64,000 bases of DNA from Dyadobacter koreensis (GCF_900108855.1 NZ_FNXY01000002.1:548967-612966), one strand, 5' to 3'. Counted from the stretch's first letter, positions 45,457 to 54,662 are shown. A program made the numbers and translations. The notes: generated from the sequence alone by a model not told the origin.

Positions 45457-46367
45457 GATTTATCTTTTACTTCCAATGTTTGATCCCGGTGCAATACTTG
45501 CGGCCGCTTGTGTTTCCAACGTTTGTGGCTCCAAAGCCAATTGTCAGGCTGTCTGACAATGTCTTCTTCCAAAAATGAAATTTGTTTCTCCAGAATATAA
45601 TTCGTCGGCTCTTGTTTTGGAGTTTCCGTGATAAGCCGGAAATAGAATTTATAAAATCCACGCTTAAAATTATTCCTTAAAACACCCATATACAAGACTG
45701 GCGCATTAAGTTTTCTGGCGATAAGCTCAACGCCTCTGAAAATGCCGGTATCCTGATTCAGGAAAGTGGTCCAATAGGCGCGCTCGGGAGCAGGTGATTG
45801 GTCATTAATCAGAATGAAAAGGAAAGGTTTATCGCGAGGACTAATCGCTCGCTGAAAGGCTTCCTGCATTGGAACCATCTCTGTGCCAAATTGCGTCCTG
45901 ACATCCTTAAACCAATTTTCAAAAGTATCATTGGCAAGTTTGTGATATACGACGACCAGTTGATATTGAAACTTTACAGCCGCGAATAAGTTGAGCATTT
46001 CCCAGTTTCCAAGGTGACCGGCTACTACAACAAGATTTTTTTGTTGTTCATAATAATGATCCAGAATATCAGATTCCGCTTCGAATCGGGCCAATAAGTC
46101 ATTTTTGGAGATACTTCGGAGTTTGATCGTTTCAAAAATAATATCCGTGAAATTCTGGTAATACTTCTTTGCGATTTCCTGAATCGTGTCCTCTTTTTCT
46201 TGTGGGAAACTGTTTCGGAGATTGGTAAGAATTACTTTCTGACGGTAATGAAAAACATCAAAAATGAAGAATCTCAGTATGTCTGAAAGGCGATACAATG
46301 ATTTCCATGAGAATCTGGAAACTGTGTCTAAAAGTTTAATTGCTATACGGGTAAGGAAATTTTCCAT
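45453..46367 (-). CDS. LpxL/HtrB-like lysophospholipid acyltransferase, copy 1
   Basis: A 304-residue membrane-associated acyltransferase. The HxxxxE motif of the family is HLGNWE near residue 116, followed by QLVVVYHKL and DQSPAPERAYWTTFL. The N-terminus (SWKSLYRLSDILRFFIFDVFHYRQKVILTNLRNSFP) matches LpxL/HtrB. These enzymes add secondary acyl chains to lipid A. A second, clearly homologous gene lies 89 bases upstream, so the pair arose by tandem duplication. It is coupled to the GT9 gene downstream. The acyl donor and position cannot be assigned. Confidence 0.9.
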   Translation of the reverse strand: MENFLTRIAIKLLDTVSRFSWKSLYRLSDILRFFIFDVFHYRQKVILTNLRNSFPQEKEDTIQEIAKKYYQNFTDIIFETIKLRSISKNDLLARFEAESDILDHYYEQQKNLVVVAGHLGNWEMLNLFAAVKFQYQLVVVYHKLANDTFENWFKDVRTQFGTEMVPMQEAFQRAISPRDKPFLFILINDQSPAPERAYWTTFLNQDTGIFRGVELIARKLNAPVLYMGVLRNNFKRGFYKFYFRLITETPKQEPTNYILEKQISFLEEDIVRQPDNWLWSHKRWKHKRPQVLHRDQTLEVKDKS

Positions 46368-46456
46368 ACAAGATTACTTCAAAATAACAGCTCTGGTGCG
46401 AAAACAACATAACCTTACTTAAAGAAATCGATGGATTGACTCGGTAAATCACTTCG

Positions 46457-47365
46457 TCAGGGTATTAAACTCAGTAATTGTTCAGGTTTAAGACATTCCG
46501 GTTTTTCATGCTTCCATCGTCTGTGGCTCCAGAGCCAGTTATGCGGCTGAAGTCGAATATCCTGCTCCAATATCTGAATCTGCTTTTCCAAAATTCCATT
46601 CACGGGAACTTCCTTTGGCGTTTCGGTTATCGTTGTTATGTCAACATGATAATAGCCTCTTTTGTTCTCAACTTTGCTGAATTCTGCGTAGAGAACGGGA
46701 AGGTTTAATTTGCGTGCAATGGCTTCGACGCCACGGAAAATTCCGGTGTCCTGATGCAGAAATTTTGTCCAGAAAGCCGTTTTCGGGTTAGCAGACTGAT
46801 CATTTGCCAGAACTACCACAAACGGTTTCGTACGCGGCGTTAATAATTCTTTAAAAATTTTATCCATTGGGACCAGTTTCGCTCCAAAGCGAGTCCTGTA
46901 ATCCAGAAACCATTTGTCAAAAACTTTGTTTTGCAACGGACGATAAACCACGATGCAGTCATGGGAAAATTCGAGAGACGAAAATAAATTGGCAAGTTCC
47001 CAGTTTCCCCGGTGGCCCATCAGGAAAATGGCACTTCTATTTTGTTTAAATAGATCATTAATAATGGTAAGATCACCTTCCAGCCGCTCCCGGATCACTT
47101 GCGGAGAAGCCGTTCTGAATTTTAGCGTTTCCAGAATCAGATCCGTAAAATGAATGTAAAAGTTGCGGGAAATAATTTCAATTTGTTCTGGTGATTTGTC
47201 TGGAAAACTATTTTTAAGATTTTCCAGGATTACTCTTTTTCGATACCCGACTACATCAAAAAGCAACCAGCTAAGTGCAGTGGATACTCTGAATATATTT
47301 TTCCAGGAAAGGCCGGCAATGGAATTAAGAAAGAAAATTGAAATTTTTGCAACTATTTTATTCAT
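46457..47365 (-). CDS. LpxL/HtrB-like lysophospholipid acyltransferase, copy 2
   Basis: A 302-residue paralogue of the next gene. The active-site motif is HRGNWE near residue 117, with DCIVVYRPLQNKVFDKWFLDYRTRFGAKLVPM and DQSANPKTAFWTKFLHQDTGIFRGVE strongly matching copy 1 (DQSPAPERAYWTTFLNQDTGIFRGVE). Divergence elsewhere suggests different acyl or position specificity on lipid A. It begins near a divergent small membrane-protein gene. The likely transcription order is copy 2, copy 1, GT9, aguB. Confidence 0.9.
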   Translation of the reverse strand: MNKIVAKISIFFLNSIAGLSWKNIFRVSTALSWLLFDVVGYRKRVILENLKNSFPDKSPEQIEIISRNFYIHFTDLILETLKFRTASPQVIRERLEGDLTIINDLFKQNRSAIFLMGHRGNWELANLFSSLEFSHDCIVVYRPLQNKVFDKWFLDYRTRFGAKLVPMDKIFKELLTPRTKPFVVVLANDQSANPKTAFWTKFLHQDTGIFRGVEAIARKLNLPVLYAEFSKVENKRGYYHVDITTITETPKEVPVNGILEKQIQILEQDIRLQPHNWLWSHRRWKHEKPECLKPEQLLSLIP

Positions 47366-47469
47366 ATATTAATTTTTTACAATATTACATATAACGTATG
47401 TGTATAAAAAATTAGCATTTGTTTTTAAAATTGGTTAGCTTCACTAGATAAATCAATACGTATCAAACT

Positions 47470-47763
47470 GTGTTAGAAAGCTTATTTGATATAAAGAATG
47501 ATCGTCGTCTCAGCGTATATCTGTATCGGATGGGATTCGGTATGTGGCTGATGTATCTTGCTCTTGGCGCGCCTGCGCTTCATGCCTACAAACATTACCG
47601 TTTGGACTGCGGAGTTTTTTCCGTTGTATTGATGGTGGTGGGATTTTCAGCTTCTATGGTTTTTGATTATTTCCACAACCGTGAAGCATATGAGTATAAG
47701 AAGAAATGGCTTTTTGTAAGCTATCTTGTACTTGCCGGTGTTATCTATTTCTTCATTTTGTAA
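47470..47763 (+). CDS. Small integral membrane protein of unknown function
   Basis: A 97-residue protein beginning with GTG at 47470. It has three hydrophobic segments: YRMGFGMWLMYLALGAPALHA, CGVFSVVLMVVGFSASMVFDYF and WLFVSYLVLAGVIYFFIL, separated by short charged loops (YKHYRLD; HNREAYEYKKK). No enzymatic motif is visible and I do not recognise the family. It is divergent from the LpxL pair and converges on the siroheme methyltransferase gene, 26 bases away. Confidence 0.7.
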   Translation: MLESLFDIKNDRRLSVYLYRMGFGMWLMYLALGAPALHAYKHYRLDCGVFSVVLMVVGFSASMVFDYFHNREAYEYKKKWLFVSYLVLAGVIYFFIL

Positions 47764-47789
47764 AAGATATCCAACAGGCTGTTCTCTTA

Positions 47790-48542
47790 CTAAATCTGTT
47801 TGTTAACCATTTCTTCAATTTTCTGAAACGTTAGTTCAGGAAGTGCTGCAACTTTCCCTATCACAATTACCGCAGGAGATTTAATTTCTGCTTCTTTTGC
47901 AAGAGGTAAAATATTTCCAATCGTTCCTAAAACGATTTTCTGTTCCGGAAGTGAGCCGTTTTGGATGATAGCGATTGGTTCGTCAAATTTATCCAGGTCG
48001 GAATAAATGCTGATAATTTCTTCAAGTTTGTGTGTTCCCATCAGGATTACAACAGTTGCCGAAGAACGGGCCGCCCACGGAAGATCTGCCGATAGTTCAT
48101 GAGATTTTGTCGTTCCGGTAACAACCCAGAAACTTTCGCTCACACCGCGTGAGGTCAAAGGAATTCCTGCCAAAGCCGGAACTGCATAGGTACTTGAAAT
48201 ACCGGGAATGACTTCTGACTCAATGCCATGCGCAGCTGCATATTCGATTTCTTCATAACCACGACCAAAAATAAAAGAATCACCGCCTTTCAAGCGGATA
48301 ACTTCTCCATATTCGCTGGCCGAAGCAACAATCAGTTTATTAATCTCATCCTGTCCGCAGCTTACCTTTCCAAAACGTTTTCCAACATGAATTTTCAGAC
48401 AATCTTCCGGACAATGATCAAGTATTGCAGGATGCACAAGCGCATCATAAAGCACAACTTTGGCAGTTTGTAATGCTTTAATTCCTTTTAGAGTGATCAG
48501 ATCTGGATCGCCTGGACCGGCACCGATTAATGTAAGTTTCAT
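47790..48542 (-). CDS. cobA: Uroporphyrinogen-III C-methyltransferase
   Basis: A 250-residue SAM-dependent methyltransferase of the SUMT type that makes precorrin-2 for siroheme. Motifs: LIGAGPGDPDLITLKG at residues 5-19, VIRLKGGDSFIFGRGYEE near residues 78-95, and VIPGISSTYAVPALAGIPLTSRG with the family-defining loops. Length suits the stand-alone enzyme, without the dehydrogenase/ferrochelatase domain of CysG. It is the last gene of the sulfur cluster and supplies the cofactor for the adjacent sulfite reductase. No full gene for the precorrin-2 dehydrogenase or ferrochelatase step is in the window. Confidence 0.94.
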   Translation of the reverse strand: MKLTLIGAGPGDPDLITLKGIKALQTAKVVLYDALVHPAILDHCPEDCLKIHVGKRFGKVSCGQDEINKLIVASASEYGEVIRLKGGDSFIFGRGYEEIEYAAAHGIESEVIPGISSTYAVPALAGIPLTSRGVSESFWVVTGTTKSHELSADLPWAARSSATVVILMGTHKLEEIISIYSDLDKFDEPIAIIQNGSLPEQKIVLGTIGNILPLAKEAEIKSPAVIVIGKVAALPELTFQKIEEMVNKQI

Positions 48543-48549
48543 AGGGGAA

Positions 48550-48734
48550 TGGCTGTCGGCTTTCGTCGATTAGCTGTCAGTGGGTTATTTAACACGAATT
48601 CCTGGCTTGTGAGGAAATCAATGAATAGTAGAAGATTAGTTATTGGTGAGAGAAGTCAGTTTTAAATTTGACTCCTCTCACTAAACTAAATATTAGCTAC
48701 CAAGTGATAGCCGACTGCCGAAAACCGACAGCCA
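48550..48734. repeat. Intergenic inverted repeat, family 1 copy B (185 bp)
   Basis: The left end TGGCTGTCGGCTTTCG and right end CGAAAACCGACAGCCA are near-perfect inverted repeats. The core holds a second hairpin, TTGGTGAGAG...AGTCA with TGACTCCTCTCACTAA. The copies at 5217 and 56229 share the TTGGTGAGA core. It lies between cobA and the sulfite reductase gene and may reduce read-through between them. Confidence 0.65.
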
Positions 48735-48739
48735 CAATA

Positions 48740-50962
48740 TTATGAATCTTTTCCGAACGAAAGTTCCTGCAAAACAGGCTCGCCAGTTTCCATCAACTGA
48801 GCTCCGCGTGTATTACGCACGAAGTTCAAAAAGTCTTCTGCCGTATTAACGAAGTACGTAGCAAATTCTTCTGTTGGTTCGAATTTGTTGATACTGAAAG
48901 CAAGAGACCGGAAAGGAGTTTCTTCTGAATCCGGAAGAACATATTCCGCGGGAATATTGTATTTGAATTCTTTTCCAAAGTTACTTTCGAAGTCGTTGAT
49001 GATGCCGTATTGAGTATTTGTGCTCACATCTTTGGTCATCAACAATCCTTTTGCACCCGTAATCAAAACGTTATAAGCATGATAAATCGCATCAGCCCAG
49101 ATTTTCAATTCGTAGTTTTCTTTGGCAAGATTTAACTTTTCCTGTCCTTCTGTAATTGTGGTAGCTACTAAATCCACCAAAACGCTGGCACATTCACCAA
49201 CTCCAATTTCTGTTTTAAATATTTCGTCATGATCCCAATCGCGGTAATCATCTTCCTGAATAGTGGAAAGATCTGCGATCGGTTTCAAAAGCTGGAAGAA
49301 ATAATTTTTGGTCTGACGTGTGTAATACTGGTTGAAATATTCTCCGTCGTATGCGTTTGACTCGTAATCGTTGAAGATCGTACGAAGTGCTTCCGGTCCG
49401 CGTTTCGCAGGAACCTTAATCACTTTATCACCAATCAAACCGATTCCATCACCGGAAAAACCACCGCCCAACAAAACCTGAAGAGCTGGTAAAACCAGTT
49501 TTCCATTTTTAATTGAACTTCCGTGGAAACCAATATTAGAAGCATTATGCTGGCCGCAACCATTCATACAGCCGCTAATTTTAATCTTGATATCCTGGTT
49601 GTAAATCATTTCAGGAAATTCATCCTTCATCACATCTTCCAGAACGCGGGTAATTCCGTAACTGCTTGTGATGGCCAGGTTACAAGTATCTGTTCCCGGG
49701 CAGGTTGTGATGTCCATTGTACTGTCAAAACCAGGATTAACCAATCCTAATTTCGCAAGTTCGTTATATATCGCAACCAGATCTTCGCCTTTAATGAATC
49801 GAAGAATATATCCCTGGTTAACCGTTACACGAATATCATCAGCTGCATACTGACGAACGATATCAGCCAATGAACGTGCTGTATCTGAGCTCATATCACC
49901 CAGCAAAACACGTAATTGAACAGCGTACCAACCTTTTTGTTTTTGTTCAAAAGTATTGGTTTTCAACCATTTCGTGAATTCCGAAATGTCTGAAACGCTT
50001 TCAGAAGCAATTTTTAAAATTTCTTCTTCGCTCAATGATGGGCGAGGAGCGTGATTGATTGATTCTGCTTCGTTCGTACCGAATAAATCATCAGGAATCT
50101 GGAAAACCTTGTTTTTTACAGCGGTACGTTCTTCTTCCACTTTTGCCATCATTCCTTCCAATCCAAGATCGTTCAAAAGGAATTTCATACGCGCTTTATG
50201 GCGGCGAACACGTTCTCCGTAACGATCGAATACACGAAGCAAAGCTTCTATGAAAGGAATAACATCTTTTTCTTCAAGGAATTCAAAGGCAGTTTGGGCC
50301 GAGAACGGCTGCGCGCCTAATCCGCCACCGATCAAAACTTTGAAACCTTTTACAGATTCACCCGCTGCATTGGTTCCCATTTTGGCAATAAGGCCAACGT
50401 CGTGAATAAACGCTAACGCAGAATCTTTTTCGGAAGAAGAAACCGCTATTTTGAATTTCCTTCCCATATCCTGATTGATAGGATTACGAAGGAAATAAGT
50501 AAAAATCGAATGTGTTATCGGTGTAACATCAAAAGGTTCGTCCGGGTCAATACCTGCCACCGACGAAGCCGTCACGTTACGGATAGTATTACCACACGCT
50601 TCTTTTAAAGTAATTCCGGCATCTTCCAGATCTGCCCATAATTGTGGAGAATCTGAAAGTTTTACAAAGTGCAGCTGAATATCCTGACGCGTAGTTGCAT
50701 GCAAATTTCCAGTGGCAAATTTGTCGGAAGTATCTGCGATGCGAACAAGCTGATCCGCCGTGATACGTCCATAAGGCAGTTTGATACGAATCATCTGTAC
50801 GCCTGGCTGGCGCTGACCATACACACCGCGCGTCAGACGAAACTTACGAAAAGCTTCTTCCGGCGTTTCACCCGTGTTAAATGCGTTGATCTTGTTTTGT
50901 AAATCAACAATATCACGTTTTGCTACGGATGATACTTTGTCTGAAATTACTAAATTATTCAT
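48740..50962 (-). CDS. Siroheme-dependent sulfite (or nitrite) reductase with C-terminal extension
   Basis: A 740-residue hemoprotein. The nitrite/sulfite reductase ferredoxin-like half domains and 4Fe-4S/siroheme domains are present in two repeats: RGVYGQRQPGVQMIRIKLPYG near residue 46, ATTRQDIQLHFV, EACGNTIRNVTA, then TCPGTDTCNLA and SGCMNGCGQH, which provide the four cluster Cys. A C-terminal extension of about 140 residues (EIGVGECASVLVDLV onward) looks like a helical HEPN-type domain, as found in several Bacteroidota sulfite reductases. It reduces sulfite to sulfide. Neighbouring APS-reduction genes make the sulfite role far more likely than nitrite. Confidence 0.9.
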   Translation of the reverse strand: MNNLVISDKVSSVAKRDIVDLQNKINAFNTGETPEEAFRKFRLTRGVYGQRQPGVQMIRIKLPYGRITADQLVRIADTSDKFATGNLHATTRQDIQLHFVKLSDSPQLWADLEDAGITLKEACGNTIRNVTASSVAGIDPDEPFDVTPITHSIFTYFLRNPINQDMGRKFKIAVSSSEKDSALAFIHDVGLIAKMGTNAAGESVKGFKVLIGGGLGAQPFSAQTAFEFLEEKDVIPFIEALLRVFDRYGERVRRHKARMKFLLNDLGLEGMMAKVEEERTAVKNKVFQIPDDLFGTNEAESINHAPRPSLSEEEILKIASESVSDISEFTKWLKTNTFEQKQKGWYAVQLRVLLGDMSSDTARSLADIVRQYAADDIRVTVNQGYILRFIKGEDLVAIYNELAKLGLVNPGFDSTMDITTCPGTDTCNLAITSSYGITRVLEDVMKDEFPEMIYNQDIKIKISGCMNGCGQHNASNIGFHGSSIKNGKLVLPALQVLLGGGFSGDGIGLIGDKVIKVPAKRGPEALRTIFNDYESNAYDGEYFNQYYTRQTKNYFFQLLKPIADLSTIQEDDYRDWDHDEIFKTEIGVGECASVLVDLVATTITEGQEKLNLAKENYELKIWADAIYHAYNVLITGAKGLLMTKDVSTNTQYGIINDFESNFGKEFKYNIPAEYVLPDSEETPFRSLAFSINKFEPTEEFATYFVNTAEDFLNFVRNTRGAQLMETGEPVLQELSFGKDS

Positions 50963-50981
50963 GGTGATGTATTCTTATAAC

Positions 50982-50993
50982 CTATCGGAATAG
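50982..50993 (-). promoter_or_regulatory. Dyad upstream of sulfite reductase (possible Rrf2/CymR-type site)
   Basis: CTATTCCGATAG on the minus strand is a CTAT-n4-ATAG dyad within TATACTATTCCGATAGGTT. A similar ACTATACTAGATAG lies before the TauE gene at 57550-57562. Rrf2-family sulfur and iron-sulfur regulators bind dyads of this type; the link here is inferred. Confidence 0.35.
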
Positions 50994-51040
50994 TATATTA
51001 ACTTTATATCGGGAAAAAAGGTGCGGCCGAGCCACGCCTT

Positions 51041-52285
51041 TTATTCAACCATACAAGCGCCAACAGTCACGTTCGACGTTTCATCAATCAGAATAGCGGC
51101 GCCATTGGCTCTGTTTTGCTGATATGGGTCGTAAGCGATCGGTTGTGCTGTTCTTAAAACAATTCTTGCGACATCGTTTAATTTCAGACTTTCAACTTCA
51201 TCCAGTTTTTCGTAGGAGTTGATATCGATCTGATATTCTATACTTCTAACAGAACATTTTGTTCTTGCAGTTCCGTGCTGAAGAAGATATTTATCTCCTG
51301 CTTTCAATGTTTTGCGGTCGTCCATCCAGCAAACCAATGCTTCAATATCCTGACTCACGATTGGTGAATTGTCAACCGAAACAATCATATCGCCACGACT
51401 GATATCCACATCGTCTTCCAAAAGAATGGTAACCGACTCAAAAACACCCGCTTCGATAATTTCTTGTCCACCGAATTCGATTCTAGCAATTTTCGATTCT
51501 GTTCCCGAAGGTAATATTTTAACAGCTTCGCCTTTTCTCAACGAACCACTTTGCAAACGACCTGCATATCCACGATAATCATGTAATTCCTCAGTTTGAG
51601 GGCGGATTACATACTGTACCGAGAAACGTCCGTCTGTCGTGTTTTTGTCTTTTAAAACATTTACGTTTTCCAGAACTGACAACAAAGTTTCGCCTGTATA
51701 CCAGGGCATGTTTTTAGATCTGTCAACAATATTATCTCCATTCAGCGCGCTAACCGGGATAATTGTCAAATCTTTAATGTTCAATTTCAGAGCAAGATCC
51801 TGGTATGTTTTTGCAATTTCCAAAAACGCATCTTCAGAATTACCAACCAAATCCATTTTGTTGATCGCCACAACTACGTGAGGAATTCCTAACATGGAAG
51901 CAATCAGTGAGTGACGGCGTGTTTGTTCTGCAACACCATGACGTGCATCCACAAGAATAATCGCCAGATCCGCATTAGAAGCACCTGTAACCATGTTACG
52001 GGTATACTGAATATGTCCCGGCGCATCGATCGAAATAAATTTACGGTTCGGCGTCTGGAAATATTTGTAAGCTACGTCAATCGTAATCCCTTGTTCACGT
52101 TCCGAACGAAGTCCGTCTGTTAAAAGCGCAAGATCAATTTCACCATCATTACGGCTTTTACTGGCGCGTTCGATGGCTTCCATCTGATCTGCCAGAATAT
52201 TTTTTGTATCAAAAAGCAAACGCCCGATCAACGTACTTTTACCGTCGTCTACGGAACCTGCTGTTATAAATCTTAGTAAATCCAC
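51041..52285 (-). CDS. cysN: Sulfate adenylyltransferase subunit 1 (GTPase)
   Basis: A 414-residue EF-Tu-like GTPase that drives CysD. G1 is TAGSVDDGKSTLIGRL at residues 9-24, the switch II region has DAPGHIQYTRNM, G4 is AINKMDL, and the beta-barrel domains follow. It lacks the APS-kinase (CysC) domain that is fused to it in some bacteria. The start is GTG at 52285, fitting the conserved DLLRFITAG beginning. It lies 75 bases after cysD and belongs to the same transcription unit. Confidence 0.95.
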   Translation of the reverse strand: MDLLRFITAGSVDDGKSTLIGRLLFDTKNILADQMEAIERASKSRNDGEIDLALLTDGLRSEREQGITIDVAYKYFQTPNRKFISIDAPGHIQYTRNMVTGASNADLAIILVDARHGVAEQTRRHSLIASMLGIPHVVVAINKMDLVGNSEDAFLEIAKTYQDLALKLNIKDLTIIPVSALNGDNIVDRSKNMPWYTGETLLSVLENVNVLKDKNTTDGRFSVQYVIRPQTEELHDYRGYAGRLQSGSLRKGEAVKILPSGTESKIARIEFGGQEIIEAGVFESVTILLEDDVDISRGDMIVSVDNSPIVSQDIEALVCWMDDRKTLKAGDKYLLQHGTARTKCSVRSIEYQIDINSYEKLDEVESLKLNDVARIVLRTAQPIAYDPYQQNRANGAAILIDETSNVTVGACMVE

Positions 52286-52360
52286 CTTGTGTTAATTATG
52301 AATTAAGAATGAGAGAATGATTGAATGTGCTCAAATGAGCCTTCGTCAATATCTCATTGT

Positions 52361-53335
52361 TTAGAAATATCCTCCTTTTTTACGGTCTTCCATCGCAGCT
52401 TCTGTTTGCTGATCGTCGATGCGGGTTTCGCCGCGTTCGCTGATTCTTGAAACTGTGATTTCAGCAATTACTTCTTCCAATGTTGCAGCGCTTGATTCTA
52501 CCGCAGCGGTACAAGTCATATCACCAACGGTACGGAAACGAACCTGTCTGGTTACAATCTGATCGTCCGGATCTTTTTCAATTACCGGCGTATTGTATAA
52601 CAAGCGTCCATCGCGCAGGATACACTCACGCTCGTGAGCGAAATAAATGCTTGGAAGCGTAATGCCTTCTCTTTGAAGATATGCCCAGACGTCTAATTCA
52701 GTCCAGTTGGAAATTGGGAAAACACGTACGTTTTCACCTTTATGAATGCGTCCGTTGAAAAGGTTCCAAAGTTCAGGTCTCTGACGTTTTGGATCCCATT
52801 GTCCGAACTCGTCACGGAATGAGAAAATACGTTCTTTCGCACGTGCTTTTTCTTCATCACGACGCGCACCACCGATGCAGGCGTCAAATCCGAATTCTTC
52901 AATCGTGTCTAGTAAAGTGAAAGTCTGCAACCAGTTACGGCTCGCGTTTTTACCAGTCGGTTCTTTCAGATTTTTCGCTTTGATGGTATCTTCCACATAA
53001 CGAACGATCAGTTTTGAACCTGTTTTTTCAGCAAGCATATCACGGTAATCCGTAGCTTCCACGAAGTTATGGCCCGTATCAATATGAACTAGCGGAAATG
53101 GAATTTTACCCGGAGCAAATGCCTTTTGAGCAAGACGAACCAGGGTTATTGAATCTTTTCCTCCTGAAAATAGTAACGCCGGACGTTCAAACTGACCAGC
53201 CACTTCACGCATAATGTAAATCGCCTCTGCCTCTAGCTGATCCAGGTAGTCCGGTTTTCTACGGTCAATATTTCCTTGGTCGCTAAGATCCGACGCCTCT
53301 TTTACTGAAATTGACATACTTACTTCATTAGACAT
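52361..53335 (-). CDS. cysD: Sulfate adenylyltransferase subunit 2
   Basis: A 324-residue PP-loop ATP pyrophosphatase that adenylates sulfate to APS together with CysN. The PP-loop ALLFSGGKDSITLVRLA is near residues 53-69; CIGGARRDEEKARAKERIFSFRDEFGQWDPK and FPISNWTELDVWAYL are hallmark CysD blocks, and the C-terminal TVSRISERGETRIDDQQTEAAMEDRKKGGYF matches the conserved tail. The first about 20 residues (serine- and acid-rich) exceed the usual start slightly. It lies 42 bases after cysH. Confidence 0.96.
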   Translation of the reverse strand: MSNEVSMSISVKEASDLSDQGNIDRRKPDYLDQLEAEAIYIMREVAGQFERPALLFSGGKDSITLVRLAQKAFAPGKIPFPLVHIDTGHNFVEATDYRDMLAEKTGSKLIVRYVEDTIKAKNLKEPTGKNASRNWLQTFTLLDTIEEFGFDACIGGARRDEEKARAKERIFSFRDEFGQWDPKRQRPELWNLFNGRIHKGENVRVFPISNWTELDVWAYLQREGITLPSIYFAHERECILRDGRLLYNTPVIEKDPDDQIVTRQVRFRTVGDMTCTAAVESSAATLEEVIAEITVSRISERGETRIDDQQTEAAMEDRKKGGYF

Positions 53336-53377
53336 TTAATACTTCTTCTTTATTTACGTAGCATTGGGATGCTTTTA

Positions 53378-54079
53378 TTACTTCGCGTGCAAACCACATT
53401 CTTTCTTCGACTCATCTTCCCACCACCAACGTCCGGCGCGGAAATCTTCGCCTTCCTGGATGGCACGTGTACAAGGCGCGCAGCCAATACTTACAAAACC
53501 TTTGTCGTGCAAAGGATTGTAAGGAATGCCATTTGATTTTACATAGGTTTTTACTTCCTCAAAACTCCAATCCAGAATAGGATGGAATTTGATCAGGTCA
53601 TGCGCTTCGTCTGCTTCAAGCTTATGCATAGACTGACGATTTCCTGATTGCTCTGCCCGGATACCTGTCACCCAGATTTTTGCTCCTTTCAGAGCTCTGT
53701 TCAAAGGTTCAACCTTACGGATAAAGCAGCATTCTTTGCGGTTTTCAACAGAATCGTAAAAACTCAAAGGGCCCTTTGTACTAAGTAAAGCTTCCACAGA
53801 ATCCGTTTGAGGATAGTATGCCTTTATTTTGGTATCATAACGGTTGTTTGTTTTTTGAAGCGTCATGTACGTTTCGTTAAACATTCTTCCTGTATCCAGA
53901 GTGAAAATGCTGATATCCAGATTGTTTTTCAAGATAAAATCTGTGATAACCTGATCTTCATAACCCAGGCTCGTAGAAAATACGACCTGACCCGGAAAAA
54001 GATCTGCCAGAATTGTCAGCGATTCGATTTCGCTTTTGCCTTCAAGGGCGGCGGTTAATGCGTCTATGTTTGTGTTCAT
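53378..54079 (-). CDS. cysH: APS reductase (phosphoadenylyl-sulfate reductase family, Fe-S type)
   Basis: A 233-residue reductase of the CysH family. The PP-loop-like FSTSLGYEDQVITDF and the SGNR-type substrate loop RAEQSGNRQS are present. Two Cys pairs, ECCFIRK near residue 117 and GCAPC near residue 200, are the 4Fe-4S ligands that mark APS-specific reductases; enzymes that use PAPS lack them. The final ECGLH carries the catalytic Cys. The absence of an APS kinase in the cluster agrees with direct APS reduction to sulfite. The gene heads the cysH-cysD-cysN run, with a repeat element just upstream. Confidence 0.94.
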   Translation of the reverse strand: MNTNIDALTAALEGKSEIESLTILADLFPGQVVFSTSLGYEDQVITDFILKNNLDISIFTLDTGRMFNETYMTLQKTNNRYDTKIKAYYPQTDSVEALLSTKGPLSFYDSVENRKECCFIRKVEPLNRALKGAKIWVTGIRAEQSGNRQSMHKLEADEAHDLIKFHPILDWSFEEVKTYVKSNGIPYNPLHDKGFVSIGCAPCTRAIQEGEDFRAGRWWWEDESKKECGLHAK

Positions 54080-54109
54080 GGTGATTCGCCTTGTATTGCT
54101 TCTCGTATT

Positions 54110-54207
54110 GTTACACAGAGGAAGGTGGAGTTAAAAGGAGGGCCACAGAGGTTTTTATTTATATTCTCTTTGGCTCTCTAACTTTTCTCTGTGAAACTCT
54201 GTGTAAC
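54110..54207. repeat. Inverted repeat of the CACAGAG type
   Basis: GTTACACAGAG (54110-54120) and CTCTGTGTAAC (54197-54207) are perfect inverted ends; internal CACAGAG and CTCTGTG copies pair less perfectly. Elements of this wording are dispersed in many environmental bacteria. It lies between vapC and cysH, 8 bases from the vapC stop. Confidence 0.6.
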
Positions 54208-54215
54208 CTGTTTTT

Positions 54216-54662
54216 TTATTTTAATTCAAAATATGCAACTTCCAAAAAGTGAGTGTGCAGATGTTGAAAATCCTTATCAGTTGTTATCAATGTTGCGTTT
54301 AAAACACTTGCCGTCGCTGCAATCCATAAATCATTCTTGCCCATATTTCTTGAAGAACCTTTAAGTGGTTTTTCTTCAAGTCTTCCCTGGCTGAAAGCGT
54401 CTATTTCTGCATAAGAAGCTATAATTTCCTCTGTTATAAAATCGATTATTGTAAATTCTTTTACGAATATATCCAGCTCTCGCCTCTTGTTAAATCCCCA
54501 TTTATTTTGAACAGCAAGCGATCTTAATTCTCCTATTACGACCGCAGGAATATATATATCCGAATCTGTTTCAAATATTCCAAGCTGCAATTCAATTAAA
54601 TCCCAGATTGAATGTTTTCTCAAATATGCCAGGATGACATTAGTGTCCAGGACATATCTCAT
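54216..54662 (-). CDS. PIN-domain toxin (VapC-like)
   Basis: A 148-residue PIN-domain ribonuclease. The acidic active-site residues are visible: Asp in YVLDTNVILAYL (residue 6), Glu in VIGELRS near residue 46, Asp in KNDLWIAATA near residue 110, and Asp in LITTDKDF near residue 130. VapC toxins cut specific tRNAs or rRNA when freed from their antitoxin. It overlaps the antitoxin stop by four bases, a classic toxin-antitoxin arrangement. Its position inside a sulfur-assimilation run is out of place. Confidence 0.85.
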   Translation of the reverse strand: MRYVLDTNVILAYLRKHSIWDLIELQLGIFETDSDIYIPAVVIGELRSLAVQNKWGFNKRRELDIFVKEFTIIDFITEEIIASYAEIDAFSQGRLEEKPLKGSSRNMGKNDLWIAATASVLNATLITTDKDFQHLHTHFLEVAYFELK

